The notes under the pieces are model-generated. The model made no database searches and was not told where the DNA came from. It worked only from the letters and a program-made list of their open reading frames with translations. A stretch of 64,000 bases of DNA from NCBI RefSeq assembly GCF_910596095.1, contig NC_056540.1:11153001-11217000 (forward strand). The letters are read 5' to 3'. The number at the start of each line of letters is the position of its first letter. The stretch's first letter is position 1. Positions 1-18,404 of the stretch are shown one piece after another. The position numbers were made by a program, and so were the translations under genes. The stretch is from Thunnus maccoyii (lineage: Eukaryota > Chordata > Actinopteri > Scombriformes > Scombridae).

Positions 1-328
1 ATTGCGTTTCACTGACTGTCTCAGCTGATCATCATTTATGAACACCAGCAAATCACCTGAGACCCACGTCCCTCTTATCCACCACAGCCAGATTACAAAA
101 ATCCAGATCTGAAAAAAAAACACAACCAAAACCATATGGTTTTCCCCACTTTAATGATTACTGGTGGAAATTTGATCTGATGTTTTGTTAATTTTAGATT
201 TGAAAGGACATATTGACAACAGTATACCACAATGTGCAGATAGAAAAACAGCAACATCACTGATCCACATTGATTTCCTCAAGCTGTGATTGGATGGAAC
301 CATTAGCAGTGCCTTATTTTTTCCACAG
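1..328 (+). other. adam19 intron (3' part)
   Basis: No exon is recognisable here. The stretch ends in a T-rich tract and the acceptor TTTTTTCCACAG at 318-328, directly before the first visible coding exon. The preceding prodomain exons must lie left of the window. Confidence 0.75.
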
Positions 329-7781
<7,453 letters not shown>

Positions 7782-9060
7782 ACCAAGAGCTCAGGGAGAC
7801 GTTGATGACCACTTACATCAAATAATGGACTGCCTCAAACTGTGGGATATGATGAATACTTGATACTCTGGGTCTGTGGATTACAGGATATTTACACTGG
7901 TGTGTATGGAGGGAAAATGGTAGAATCACAGAATTAAGTCACAGAACATATCACAGTTAATTTAAGTCTTAAGACTTAAGGCTTCTTAGGTTTGTTTTGT
8001 GAATCAGTCCTATGTGTCCGCTTTATCCACTTGAAATTTGAATTTTATTTTATTATTCCACTTGAATTTTATTATTTTTTTAAGTGTCCCAAATGTTGAT
8101 GGAAATGTGAAATTGTTCCATGTGTGTCAGCAGTGTTTAAACACTGTTGCGGGAGTATTTATTCACAAAGCAAAGAAAAAATGAATGTTTACAGTAATGC
8201 CTGTGTATGCAACATGGTGCCCCTTAAAGAGCATCAGCTGTAAAGGGATATCTTATATTAAGAAAATTTGCAGATAGTGAAGTGCTTATGCTTCTTATGT
8301 GTGAATAATAATGGGCTTTGAACTGGACTAATGGGGACCAGTGAAAACCCAGCATGCATGCTGTAAGTATATGCTAATGATGAAAGACATGTGTCTTAAA
8401 TGTAGCAGGAAATGTTTTTCAGTTTTTTTAATTAATTTTGTTTTTATGAATTTATATTATTTTGGAGTGCACTTTTAACAATCCTTTTAATATCAAACAC
8501 CCACATTTTGTAGGCTTAAAATGTCTTTATCTACCAATTACCAACAATCAATAGTCACCCCTCAAGCCTACAGGAAGTGAGTTTTTGATACCCAAAAATA
8601 AATTGGTAAAATATTACTTTAGTGCATTTCTTGTCACCTTTCTTTTTTAATTTCATATGAGAAACATTAATGAGCATCAGTTTAATTTACATATATCTAT
8701 TAAATGTCCTAAAATTGCTCCATGAATTTAATTTACAGTCAAATATTGCATCTGCTAGAAATTAATAATTTTTTATGTTTGTCCAAAGATGTTGCTAAAA
8801 ATGTTCAGTGGGAGTTCCCTCATGACCTAAATGTACAATAACACTGACTACAGGCTATGTAACAGTGACAACTTTGGCATTATTCTAAGGTACTGTTGAA
8901 AACTGGTCCATTTGTAATGTGACTGCTTTGGGAACCACCTGGTTTTATCTGTAATATAGAAATACAGCTGCAGATGTTTTACCTTCTTATCCAACCTATG
9001 CAAACTCAGGCACTGTGCAACACTGAGTCTTCAACTGGAATTCAAATAAACACATGGAAA
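7782..9060 (+). other. adam19: adam19 3' UTR with candidate poly(A) signals
   Basis: AT-rich sequence without ORFs follows the stop codon. Canonical AATAAA hexamers stand at 8597-8602 and 9045-9050, and either could define the transcript end. Nothing downstream of 9060 looks like part of the gene. Confidence 0.6.
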
Positions 9061-12000
9061 AATAAATAATAATAATAATGTTATACATTTTAACTGGTTG
9101 TGTTTTTAATGCATACTGTATGTTCTTGTTCACACCAGGATTAAAGAATAACTTTTTAAATTGAAGAGCTCTCCCTGTGGCAGCTTACTGAATGAGTAAC
9201 ATCAAAATGTTACATATGAGTTCAATTTTCAATATTACCGTGGGCAGTAATTCCTGCAGAAATTATTAAAGTACAGAACACTGCACACAGACACAATGAC
9301 TCCTGCATTCTGTGCAGCTGTGATAAGTCTGTTTTCTTATTGCACTATGACTCATTGCTAGGTTAGGTATCTCATTAATCCGAGAAGTCTCAATTCAGAG
9401 TGCACGTTGAAAAACTAAGGTTATAGTATGATAAATGGGACAAAAATTTAAATAATGTTCAAGCACTATACCTTGATTTCATAATTAACTGTTGTTAAAC
9501 TGCACAGTGTAATATTGTGTAATTTGTATATATGTGTCAGCATATTAATTTCATTTTCATTTATTTATTTATAAGAAAAACACACATTAATTAACATTTT
9601 TTCTGTAAATGTTCTAGTGTTAGCCACCTGGCTAATTTTCAACTGCAGTTTGGCAAGATGTTCTTATCTAGGTATGCATGTACAAGCACGTGTATACATT
9701 TATGTTCTTAACCCCAGGAAGAGTAGCTGTTGCCTTGGTAACAACTAATGGGGATCCAAATAAACAATAAACAATAAGCCAATTAAGTGATGGTTAAAAA
9801 TAATAGAAGACAACAAGATGCCATAAAAACAATAGCAACAAAATAAGCTTTCTCAAGACAATACCCAAGCTATGCAGAGTACCCAGAAACAGCAGAACAT
9901 CAGTACAATAATACAGCAGCAATATCCACTATTCATAGCCATGCAAGCAAGATAAGGCAACAAAACACAAACAAACAATACTGATTATATCCATTTTTTG
10001 ACGCATGCGGACATAGAGCAACAATAAACAATAACACATAAATAAAATATGATAATCATAATGTTAATCTTGATTAAAACATTTTGCAGTTACAAGTTAG
10101 TAAAAAGGTAATATCATGCACCTAACACATAAGCCATGCAGAGTTGTAAGACATTGAAACTGATAGTCCACAGTTTGACTGAACCAATAATCCATATGAC
10201 ATGGTCGAGTTAATAAGAATAAGACAACACTGATGAAAAGTCCTAGATGTGCTCAGAATTATGGACATTTTGAACATCTCCAGTCCTGTGACAATTGAGT
10301 AAACCCAATCTGCTGATGAAGATTGTGGGATGTGGATGGATGGCTGTTTCCAAGGCCAATAATTACCTGTCAAGTTAAATAGTAATTTTAATGAATTAAA
10401 CTTCCTCGAGTCACAGCATGGTTCCAAATATAAAATGCACTTAAATAGCCATAATAAAGGCATTTCATGGATGTTTTGTTTCACAGATATTTAATACTGG
10501 ATCAACTTTGTAGCAAAGGCACAAAATGTAAAATGTGAAAATTGGAATAAGATTTCACTGATTGTGAATGACCAAACTGCCCCTGCTGGACTTGGACTGT
10601 GACAGACATGACTCAATGGAACATTGATGACTTGTGTACTCAATAAATTAGAGCATATGGCTCTGCCCTCACCAGCACTTATCTACAAAGCAAATGTAAC
10701 AACTATTGGTGATTAGCAGTGGATTTTCAGTAGGGAAAGCTCTGTGTCTGAGTCACAGCGTATGTACTTATCAAAAAGCTTTGTTAACGTTAGGAATACA
10801 GTCATTTTGGAATCTGTTTCAGGTTGTAAATGGAGCCAGGGCTCAGGTTCTGGTTGCAGTGATTTCCCTTATGAATTGTGGGGTTTTGTGAGCGGGCATT
10901 GTTACCGGAGGCCTTTATGTTCCAGTGCTGGGAAGCAACACTGCTCCTCAGCAGGTGGTCACTTTAGGATTTATTCAGCAACAATGGAGCTAAAGCTTCA
11001 CTTCTGCGTGAGCCCAGTATTCTCTCCTTTTTTAACAGTTACTGATCGATAGTGTAGCTATAGGTTTAAATGGCACCCCTCTTAGTTCTGCTGGAAATAC
11101 TGAAAGGTGCCTGCCCTTTAGATCTCCACATCCTTTACTGAGATGAAAGCTCTCTGATTTATTCTAATCAAAAGACTGCTAAATACCAAGGCCAGACCCC
11201 CTGAACTAACCTTCCTTGAACACAAAAACAACCAAACACACACACTCTCTCTCTCTCTATCTCTCTGACTCCCTCAACTCTCTGCAGACTTAACAGCCGG
11301 GTGATCTTTCCCAGGACTAAAGGGAGGTGAAGGTAACTGTGACTCAGAGGGAGATGCGGCGTTGGCAGGCAAGGTTTTTAGTATGTGGCTTAATTGCAGC
11401 CAGCCTCTCCTGCTGAGCATAATTAGTGTTAGCTAGCATGTCACTTCCTGCGGAGTTTCATTTATTAGAGATGATGATTGGCTGAGGGATAAAACGAAGG
11501 GGTGACACCCCCGCCTCACCTCACAGTGGGAGGGGGGCACAGCTAGGAGGGCAGTAAAGAGAGGATCTCACCTGCTGAAAGCTCCCCCACTTTGTATAAT
11601 GACCTAATTAAGCCTGAGTTGTTTTTCCACTTGTAATGTTGATTATCTCACCTGTTTTTCATACATTTTTCTTTCAATCAGCCCCTGATTTTGTCCTTTT
11701 TTTCCCTCTTTATCCTGAACTCTATAATCAGGCATCTCATTATTACTGAACACAAGTACTCTTTAATTGACTTCACTGTTTTGTATTAAAATATTCTGCA
11801 GAAAAACACTCACTAATATCCAACTATGGCAACTAAAGAGCAGACACTGGCTGATACATCCATACTTGTGCACCTTAACAGCACTATGTTTGACTATTAC
11901 CTCCTCTTACTGAAACAGTGTGAACAGATGGAAAAAAACACAAAATGTCCTGGAATGACTAAACTATAAGTTGTGCATTTTTACACCAAAATGTTAATAG

Positions 12001-13640
12001 CTCTGTGGCCAGCAGTACATCTTGTGCAAAGAGGCAGTACAAAAAGTCATTAGTCACACTTTGACCTAATGAGGTCCAGCTGGAACAATGTCCAGTCACC
12101 TTTAAAAGGCCCTGCATGTGCACACAGGTGTTTTCATTTATTCTACTGATTAGGTTCTAGTTGTGTCAGGCAGAGATATGCTGAAAATTACATGAGGTCA
12201 CCAGCGTGCGAAATCGTTCCCTATTTGCCGCCTAATGCATTATATTTACTTATCTCCATTGTATTTGGGTGTCTGAATGTAAAAATTCTAGTACAATATA
12301 TAATGCCCCCAAGTTGTGTCCATAACATGCATGCTACAGCTTCACCATGCTACACACTACTCTCGGCAGGTTCTGAGTAAGTAAAGTAACAAAATTAACT
12401 GACATGAAGCTGCTCACAGCTGTAAATAAATTAATTAATTGCAGGTGCTAGTGAGACAGAGAAACTTTGAAAAGACAAAAATAAGTATTAAATCTTTGAA
12501 AAAAATATTGCTTTGTCTTTGAGAAATTTAACTGACATGATCTTTGCAAAATTTCTATTTGATTCATGTCCATATGGCATTAGTACTGTATGCTTTGCTG
12601 TTTGTACAAATATACATACTAAGTGCAAAAAACTGTGTACTATGACGTGTGTATGTAGAGTAGAATTAGGACTCACATTACTTTTTGCTTAAAATCCCAC
12701 AATTCATTGCTTTGCATTTGCTATAGACCCTTTTCACAACAGACATTTTGGCTTGGCCAAGTGGTGGTCACATGGTGTATGTAAAGATAATGGGACACCA
12801 TTGTTCACATCTGTTATTGTTGTACTCCTTTAATTTGCTCTATTTACGCAATGCAGGTTAAAATTTCAGTCCAACAATGAGTGCATTTCTCTGTGCCTGC
12901 AATGTTTATGGCCAGGTCACTACCCCAGGGACTGATGGTGGGTTATATAGTTAAGTGTTGCTCTGATTGAGGTACTTGCCTCTGGCAATAAAAGGTCGAC
13001 ATAAATGAATAATGAGAGGAAAATGTCATAAGGGAGGGGAGGGAACAAAAAAGAAGTGTTATGTAACTACATGATGACTCCTACATCTCAGTTTTTTTAC
13101 TTTTTATAATGTAGAACTCAAGGTCAATAAAGTTTGAAAAGTGGGTCTTTTGGGGTGTAAAGGAGTATTATTTACATAGGGCCTCACTGTTCAGCACAGT
13201 CGGGCTGCTGTTACAGCAGACAGACAAATCGATGACAGATATGCTCAGGCACAGTTTCCTCTTGTGTTGTTTATCCCTTTAACTTCGAGGTTTTTACTTA
13301 TTATGTATATTCAGATCAATGCGGAGAGATTTACTCCCACAGGGGCAAGTCCACTGACATGACTCCACCTGAGTTCAGAGGAAATCTCTTCACCTCTAAT
13401 TAGAACTCTTGGCAATTCTAATGGATGCCCTTATGAAAATATATTTAATGACCCGATGTCAGCAGGAGACCATCCGGCAATGTCTGATCCATCTCATTAA
13501 GACTGTACTGTACATGTGTGTGTCTCTGTGTGTGATTTCACCAATTACAGATGCACACAATAAACTATGCTGACGTTGTGCTTCTATATGTTACCACTCA
13601 TCTATATGATTTTTGACAGATGAGACAGTTTTATCACCCA
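9061..13640. other. Intergenic region between adam19 and gpr151
   Basis: About 4.6 kb with no supported gene. Longer ORFs (for example 10122-10484 minus) resemble no protein I know. It holds a LINE-type 3' tail near 9.7 kb and a GC-richer, less repetitive patch at about 11.3-11.7 kb. The rest is AT-rich and unremarkable. Confidence 0.6.
9705..9775 (+). mobile_element. Short LINE/SINE-type 3' tail
   Basis: The stretch 'ccccaggaagagtagctgt', followed by 'ccttggtaacaactaatgg' and 'gatccaaataaacaataaa', matches the terminal sequence of a non-LTR element common in fish genomes, ending in a short A-rich repeat. Only the tail is recognisable. No coding part remains upstream. Confidence 0.5.
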
Positions 13641-13644
13641 CAAG

Positions 13645-14327
13645 TCACGATTTTTAGAATAGTCTTTATTGTAAACACTGGTCATTCAAATACACAATAA
13701 TTGCAAAATAATCTCTCACACAGACAAAAGACAGGAAGCACAGACTCTTTTACTCACATCGAAACAGCCTACTTCTACATGATTGCACAAACACATTCAA
13801 ACACGTTAATTGTAACACTGACCTCCAGCTGAGATTTCAGATTTAAATTTGTTTTTTCTAGAGGGTTTCTTGCAGCACACAGTCTTTAAAAATAAGTATG
13901 TAATAATTATGTAACAGGCAGTATGATGTCCAAATACTTCAAGACACATACAATTTTCATTCACTATATGGCATACTGAAAATATATATATATATATAGA
14001 TCTATATATTGAATTTACATTGCCATCCACCTTACCGTAAACTTTGATTTACAGCCACCAAAATCATCTTACACTAATTATAATCTAGTTCTTCCTCATG
14101 AAACAATACAAATACAACATTATTGCAATGTTTATCATACTGTACTATTTGTAGTCCACACTTAGCTGTAATCCACACTTCTTACCTTTGAATAATATCA
14201 TACAAACAGTTGACAGAATACCACTGATTTACGGTGCAGCACTCAGCAGTTCTACTGAGGTTTGCTGATGAAGCTGCTGCTGTCTGAGGACTGGAGATCA
14301 TACTGAGGATCAGCTGGCAGGTGGCTG
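13645..14327 (-). other. gpr151: gpr151 3' UTR
   Basis: AT-rich non-coding sequence after the gpr151 stop. The reverse complement carries AATAAA (plus-strand TTTATT at 13665-13670), a plausible cleavage signal with the end near 13645. A short (TA)n tract lies at about 13981-14000. Confidence 0.5.
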
Positions 14328-15662
14328 TTATTTTTTCTCCTCTTTGCTCTGGTGCTCCCACGGCACAGGATCATTTTCATCCGTGTGTGAGCCAGTCTCC
14401 CTCTCGTGCCAGAACTGCTCCACATCTGGCAAGACAATCCCATCTTTGAGGCTCACCTTGTCTACTTCTTTCCCTCCTCCTCCTCCTCCTCTTCCCCGAC
14501 CTTGCTCCAGCTGAGGCTGATCCTCTCTACTGGGACCCTGGCTGGAGCTGGATTGGAGGCTCCTCTCCCCCCTCGGCTGGCCTGAGGTCTCTGGTCTGGG
14601 GCAAGGGGACTGGAGAGTGGTAGGGTTGTGAGGTCCGGGCTTTGGTGGAAGTTGTTTGCGCAGGGTGAGCCGCCTCCACAGACCTCGGTAGCCCTCTCTG
14701 AACTCCTCTGAGAGGGAGAGGACGATGAGAGGGTTCACCAGCGACAGAGAGAAAGTGAGCAGCTGAGCAGAGAGAGCTAGAAGAAGGGGAGGAGAAGAGA
14801 TGAGGGGCTGAGCTCCTTCAATTTCTTTCTCAGCCAAATGTCGCTCCCAAACCCACACTACCCACTGTGGAAGCCAGAGGATGGCCATGGCTACGGTCAG
14901 GCTGAACAGCATCAAGGTGAGCTTTCTGGATCGGATCTGTGTGCGCAGATTCTGAGTCTTACTGGAGCGGCGCTGGCACTGGCCGTACGCCCTCCAGAAG
15001 TACATCAGGGCAAAGCTGAGAGGGGCGCAGTAGACCCCCAGGGGGTATGCTTTGACATACACAAACATGAAATCCCTGGCTTCAGGAGGAACCATCATCA
15101 CACACACCAGCCCGCGGATCCCTCTCTGCAGCTTTGCAAACAGCCAGTGAGGGACGGTCACAGAGCAGGCGGACAGCCAGATGAAGAAGGGCACCACCAG
15201 GATGGAGCCCAGGTGGATGCTCACCTGCTTGGTGGGATTGGACACGTACCGGTAGCATGCTTTGGCCATGACAGCCACTGTGAAGCTCTTCGCCGCCATG
15301 CAGGACTGGAGGAACCAGTCGGCCGTCTTGCACACCACCCAGCCCAGACTCCAGCTGGCCTTGGAGTAGGAGGCGGCTCGGAAAGGCACCGTGAACGCCA
15401 GCACCAGCCCGTCAGCAAACATCAGGTTGAAGATGAGGGAGTTGATGAGAGACAGTTTGCCCTTATGGGCGTTGGAGAACAAGATGACCATCGCAGTGAG
15501 GTTACAAGCCACACCCAAGACACAGATGACTCCCAGAATAGCCGGCACCAGGACTCTCAGCTCCCCGGTGTCCAGGTGTTGGTACGAGCCGCGTTCATTG
15601 AATTGCCACCTGTCTAAGGAGCTGTTCACCACAGTCGCATTGTTCCCACTTAGTTTGTCCAT
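14328..15662 (-). CDS. gpr151: GPR151-like orphan G-protein-coupled receptor, single exon
   Basis: An intact 444-residue ORF. I chose the ATG at 15660-15662 because the upstream in-frame Met at 15758 adds only a lysine-rich run from an A/T tract. N-glycosylation sequons are at N8 and N13. Seven membrane segments lie at about 35-61, 72-95, 108-134, 153-171, 203-224, 249-272 and 294-316. Landmarks are N54 (TM1), D84 (TM2), a C111-C187 disulphide pair, CYRY (136-139) in the DRY position, LWLPQW in TM6 and NPLI in TM7. Blocks such as CMAAKS, NPTKQVSIH, KTQNLR and SEEFREG match vertebrate GPR151, and the C-terminus keeps LPDVEQFWHER and NDPVPWEH. Human GPR151 is 419 residues; the extra length is in the low-complexity tail, including a Gly-rich stretch near 391-397. 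In mammals and zebrafish it marks habenular neurons; no ligand is firmly established. Confidence 0.97.
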   Translation of the reverse strand: MDKLSGNNATVVNSSLDRWQFNERGSYQHLDTGELRVLVPAILGVICVLGVACNLTAMVILFSNAHKGKLSLINSLIFNLMFADGLVLAFTVPFRAASYSKASWSLGWVVCKTADWFLQSCMAAKSFTVAVMAKACYRYVSNPTKQVSIHLGSILVVPFFIWLSACSVTVPHWLFAKLQRGIRGLVCVMMVPPEARDFMFVYVKAYPLGVYCAPLSFALMYFWRAYGQCQRRSSKTQNLRTQIRSRKLTLMLFSLTVAMAILWLPQWVVWVWERHLAEKEIEGAQPLISSPPLLLALSAQLLTFSLSLVNPLIVLSLSEEFREGYRGLWRRLTLRKQLPPKPGPHNPTTLQSPCPRPETSGQPRGERSLQSSSSQGPSREDQPQLEQGRGRGGGGGGKEVDKVSLKDGIVLPDVEQFWHERETGSHTDENDPVPWEHQSKEEKK

Positions 15663-16560
15663 CTTTAACCAAAAAGGATGGTGAGCTGAAGAAATTTTTT
15701 TTTTTTTTAAAAGTTGCCAGGAGACAAAAAAAATGTGATAAAAAATTGAAGTGCGCAAGAAAAATGCAATATATCTAGAAATACTAGCCTCCTGAATCTA
15801 AACCTGTAAGAATAATCGCATCAGAGAAGGTATCGATTGACAATCGATGATCACAGTGGAGCTCCTGTCTGTGTCCGGGTTTATCCTGAGACACAGTGAT
15901 GCGGCTGCTGCTGCTAGTTATAAAGATGCTGTTTGATTGACAGCTGGTGTCCCCAGCTGACAAAATGTGCGTAGACCTCAGCCTCACGGGGCCAATTAGG
16001 AAAAGTCTGCATAATGCACACGGTGCGACATATGAATGTACTGGATTTCTAATTTGTGAAGCCTAAATGTTTGTGAGTTAGAAAGGTTTTCTTTAGATGC
16101 AACAGAAGAGTTAGAAAATATAACATTTTTGGCACAAAATCCACGTTATTTTAGCAAAGACATTTTTGGAATTTGTTGCGAAAAAAACTAAAATATAATT
16201 ATATTAGGCTATATGAGTTATTAGGGTGAGTCAGTGACTATTTTTCAGCTGTTTCCTGCCCTATAAGTGGTTTTTAAAATGCATGATATAAATAAACATG
16301 AATAATCAGAAGTAATTATGAAAACTGTAAAAGTTGTTACTTAAAATCAACCACCAGCTGTGTCCAGTTACAGCAATGAAAATCTGTTTCCTCCCTGTCT
16401 GTTTCCCAGACTGGATTTACATGTACAACATTTTATCCACATGAGGGCGCCCAAACATCACAAGCAGCACTGTAAATGAAAACAATCAGGACATAAACAT
16501 TTGATTCACAATCAGTTCGAGTCATAACAGAGGACGTCCAACGATGCAGGATTTGAACTT
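15663..16560 (-). promoter_or_regulatory. gpr151 5' flank / gap to the ppp2r2b 3' end
   Basis: About 0.9 kb between the gpr151 start codon and the candidate ppp2r2b poly(A) site. The 5' UTR and promoter of gpr151 must lie here unless an upstream non-coding exon exists. The first 120 bases hold T-rich runs. I see no clear TATA box on the minus strand and no other gene. Confidence 0.45.
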
Positions 16561-18404
16561 GCACATCTTTATTATTTTTTATTCAAAGAAAGTCCAGTAA
16601 GCATAAAGACTGCATGGTAATTAATTGCATTTCAATACATTCTGAGCTATAAAAGGTTGTTTTTTTTTTTTGTTTCAATTAGAAGTGTCACAAAGGAGGT
16701 TGTTTAGAAGACATTACTGTTTAAAGGAATCACACTTAATAATTCCCTGATTTCACAGAGTTCATTTAGACCTTGTTGGCTCTTAACACAAAATCTCCAA
16801 ACTGATCAAAGCTAAAACCCAACCTGCTACTGTTCCACATTACCCATCTTCATTCAGCGAGAGGAGGAACATGGACAGGCGATCTAAACTGAAATTGGCT
16901 ACGTCTTGTAGCCACTGGAGAAAGCAAATATCTTGTATAGTGCTTCAGATGATCTGTAGATGTTCAATTATCTATATGCAGGTTGTCAGTTTCATCAGAT
17001 TTAGATCCAACGCATGCAAAATGAGCTATGCTAGCATTATGTTACGTCAAGAAATCTCAAATTTAAGTTCAATACTTTGACATGAAAAGTTTACAGTTCA
17101 ACCATCTACAGATCATTTTTAGTACTATCCAAACAGGTAAAAAAAAAAGTGGTGGGGAATTTCTTTTTTCAGCAGGAGTTTTGCACAAATAAAAAATGAA
17201 TGTGGCTTTTTCGTGTCTCTTGCAAACTGATGACATCAGACTGACTGCAGGGCAACAATTACTTTGTACACATCACAGCGTAAAAGTAGAAGGGTCCTCC
17301 CCTGAACTCACAAGCATGTAGCCGGTGCTATAATGTAATCTTGACTACACTGCTTCAAGCACTTTTTCCACTTGGGACCTCAGTGGAGCTTTTTAAATGT
17401 TTGTTTATAGAGAGAAAGAGAAAAAAACAAAAGAAAATTCCTAAGTTAACATGTCATTTGAAACATTCACACTCCTGCCTTGAACTCAGTCCCCTCCCCC
17501 CCCTCCCCCCCATCCCTCCCGCACCCGATACATCGAACCCCCACATACCAAAAGAAGGCACCACAGCTTTCTAAACAGACTCATTAACCAAGAGAAGGAC
17601 TTGATAAAACAACAGCATTAAATAAAACCATTGACACAGCCTGGAAGGGCTTCATTCACATTACAGACTACAGCGGTCTCACCAGGGAGACAAAAAATTG
17701 GTACTAGAAAGACTGACCGTGTGTGACAGGCAGAGAAAACTCTCAGTTTGTGGGGTCAGAGATTAACAGTCTCTTCCTCTTATGTAGGAATTCTTTTGCA
17801 GCAGGTTGCACTGTCCAGGGGTTGGTCACATGCACTGTAGCATGAGCAGATTCAAAGAGAGAGGGGGCACTGTTGCTACATGACGTTGAGCCACCATCAT
17901 GTAAGCTAGATCTCTGTGTGTGTGCTCTACGTTTTGTTCAGTGTACCCACATCCGTCCCTTTCCTCAGGGTCCAGAGGGCTGCTACATCACGTTATTCAT
18001 GCAGCAATCCTCTTGTTGCATAAATGCACAGGATTCACTTCTGTATGTGTCCACGTGGCTAAATAAATTAAATTAGAAGTCAAATTGAAGAATGAAAGTT
18101 CATTCTTGGTTTCAAAGGAACCTTTTTCTTCTAGCTGTACCCAGGCTGTATCCGTTTCCATCTTCACCAAATTCATACCGCACCCGTTTCAGTCACTGGA
18201 TACGTCCCCCTTCCAGGAAACTCTGCACTTCCTCCTCAGCAGAGCGGTGAAATTCAAGACAGCAGCAACACGACATAGGAAGAGGAGGAGGAGGAGGAGG
18301 AGGAGGATGTTGATAAGAGCTCCATCTCTCTCTTTCTCCCGCCCTACCTCTCCCTCCCTCATCCTCACGTGTGGGGTCAAGGGTCAGCGGGGGCAGCTTG
18401 CCCT
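16561..18404 (-). other. ppp2r2b: ppp2r2b 3' UTR
   Basis: About 1.85 kb of non-coding sequence downstream of the ppp2r2b stop. Two minus-strand AATAAA signals (plus-strand TTTATT at 16568-16573 and 16578-16583) sit just before the likely end. It includes a (GGA)n tract near 18280-18306 and a C-rich run near 17490-17512. No competing ORF looks real. Confidence 0.55.

Noticed and set aside
61..120. A possible short adam19 exon after 'ccaccacag' at about 80-88
   Set aside because: No donor follows in a usable phase and the translation does not resemble the ADAM19 prodomain.
10122..10484. A 120-codon minus-strand ORF in the intergenic region
   Set aside because: No similarity to a known family, no promoter or poly(A) context, and a length that can occur by chance in 64 kb.
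14838..15617. A 259-codon plus-strand ORF
   Set aside because: It lies entirely antisense to gpr151, which is intact and clearly recognisable; the ORF reflects the codon bias of the real gene.
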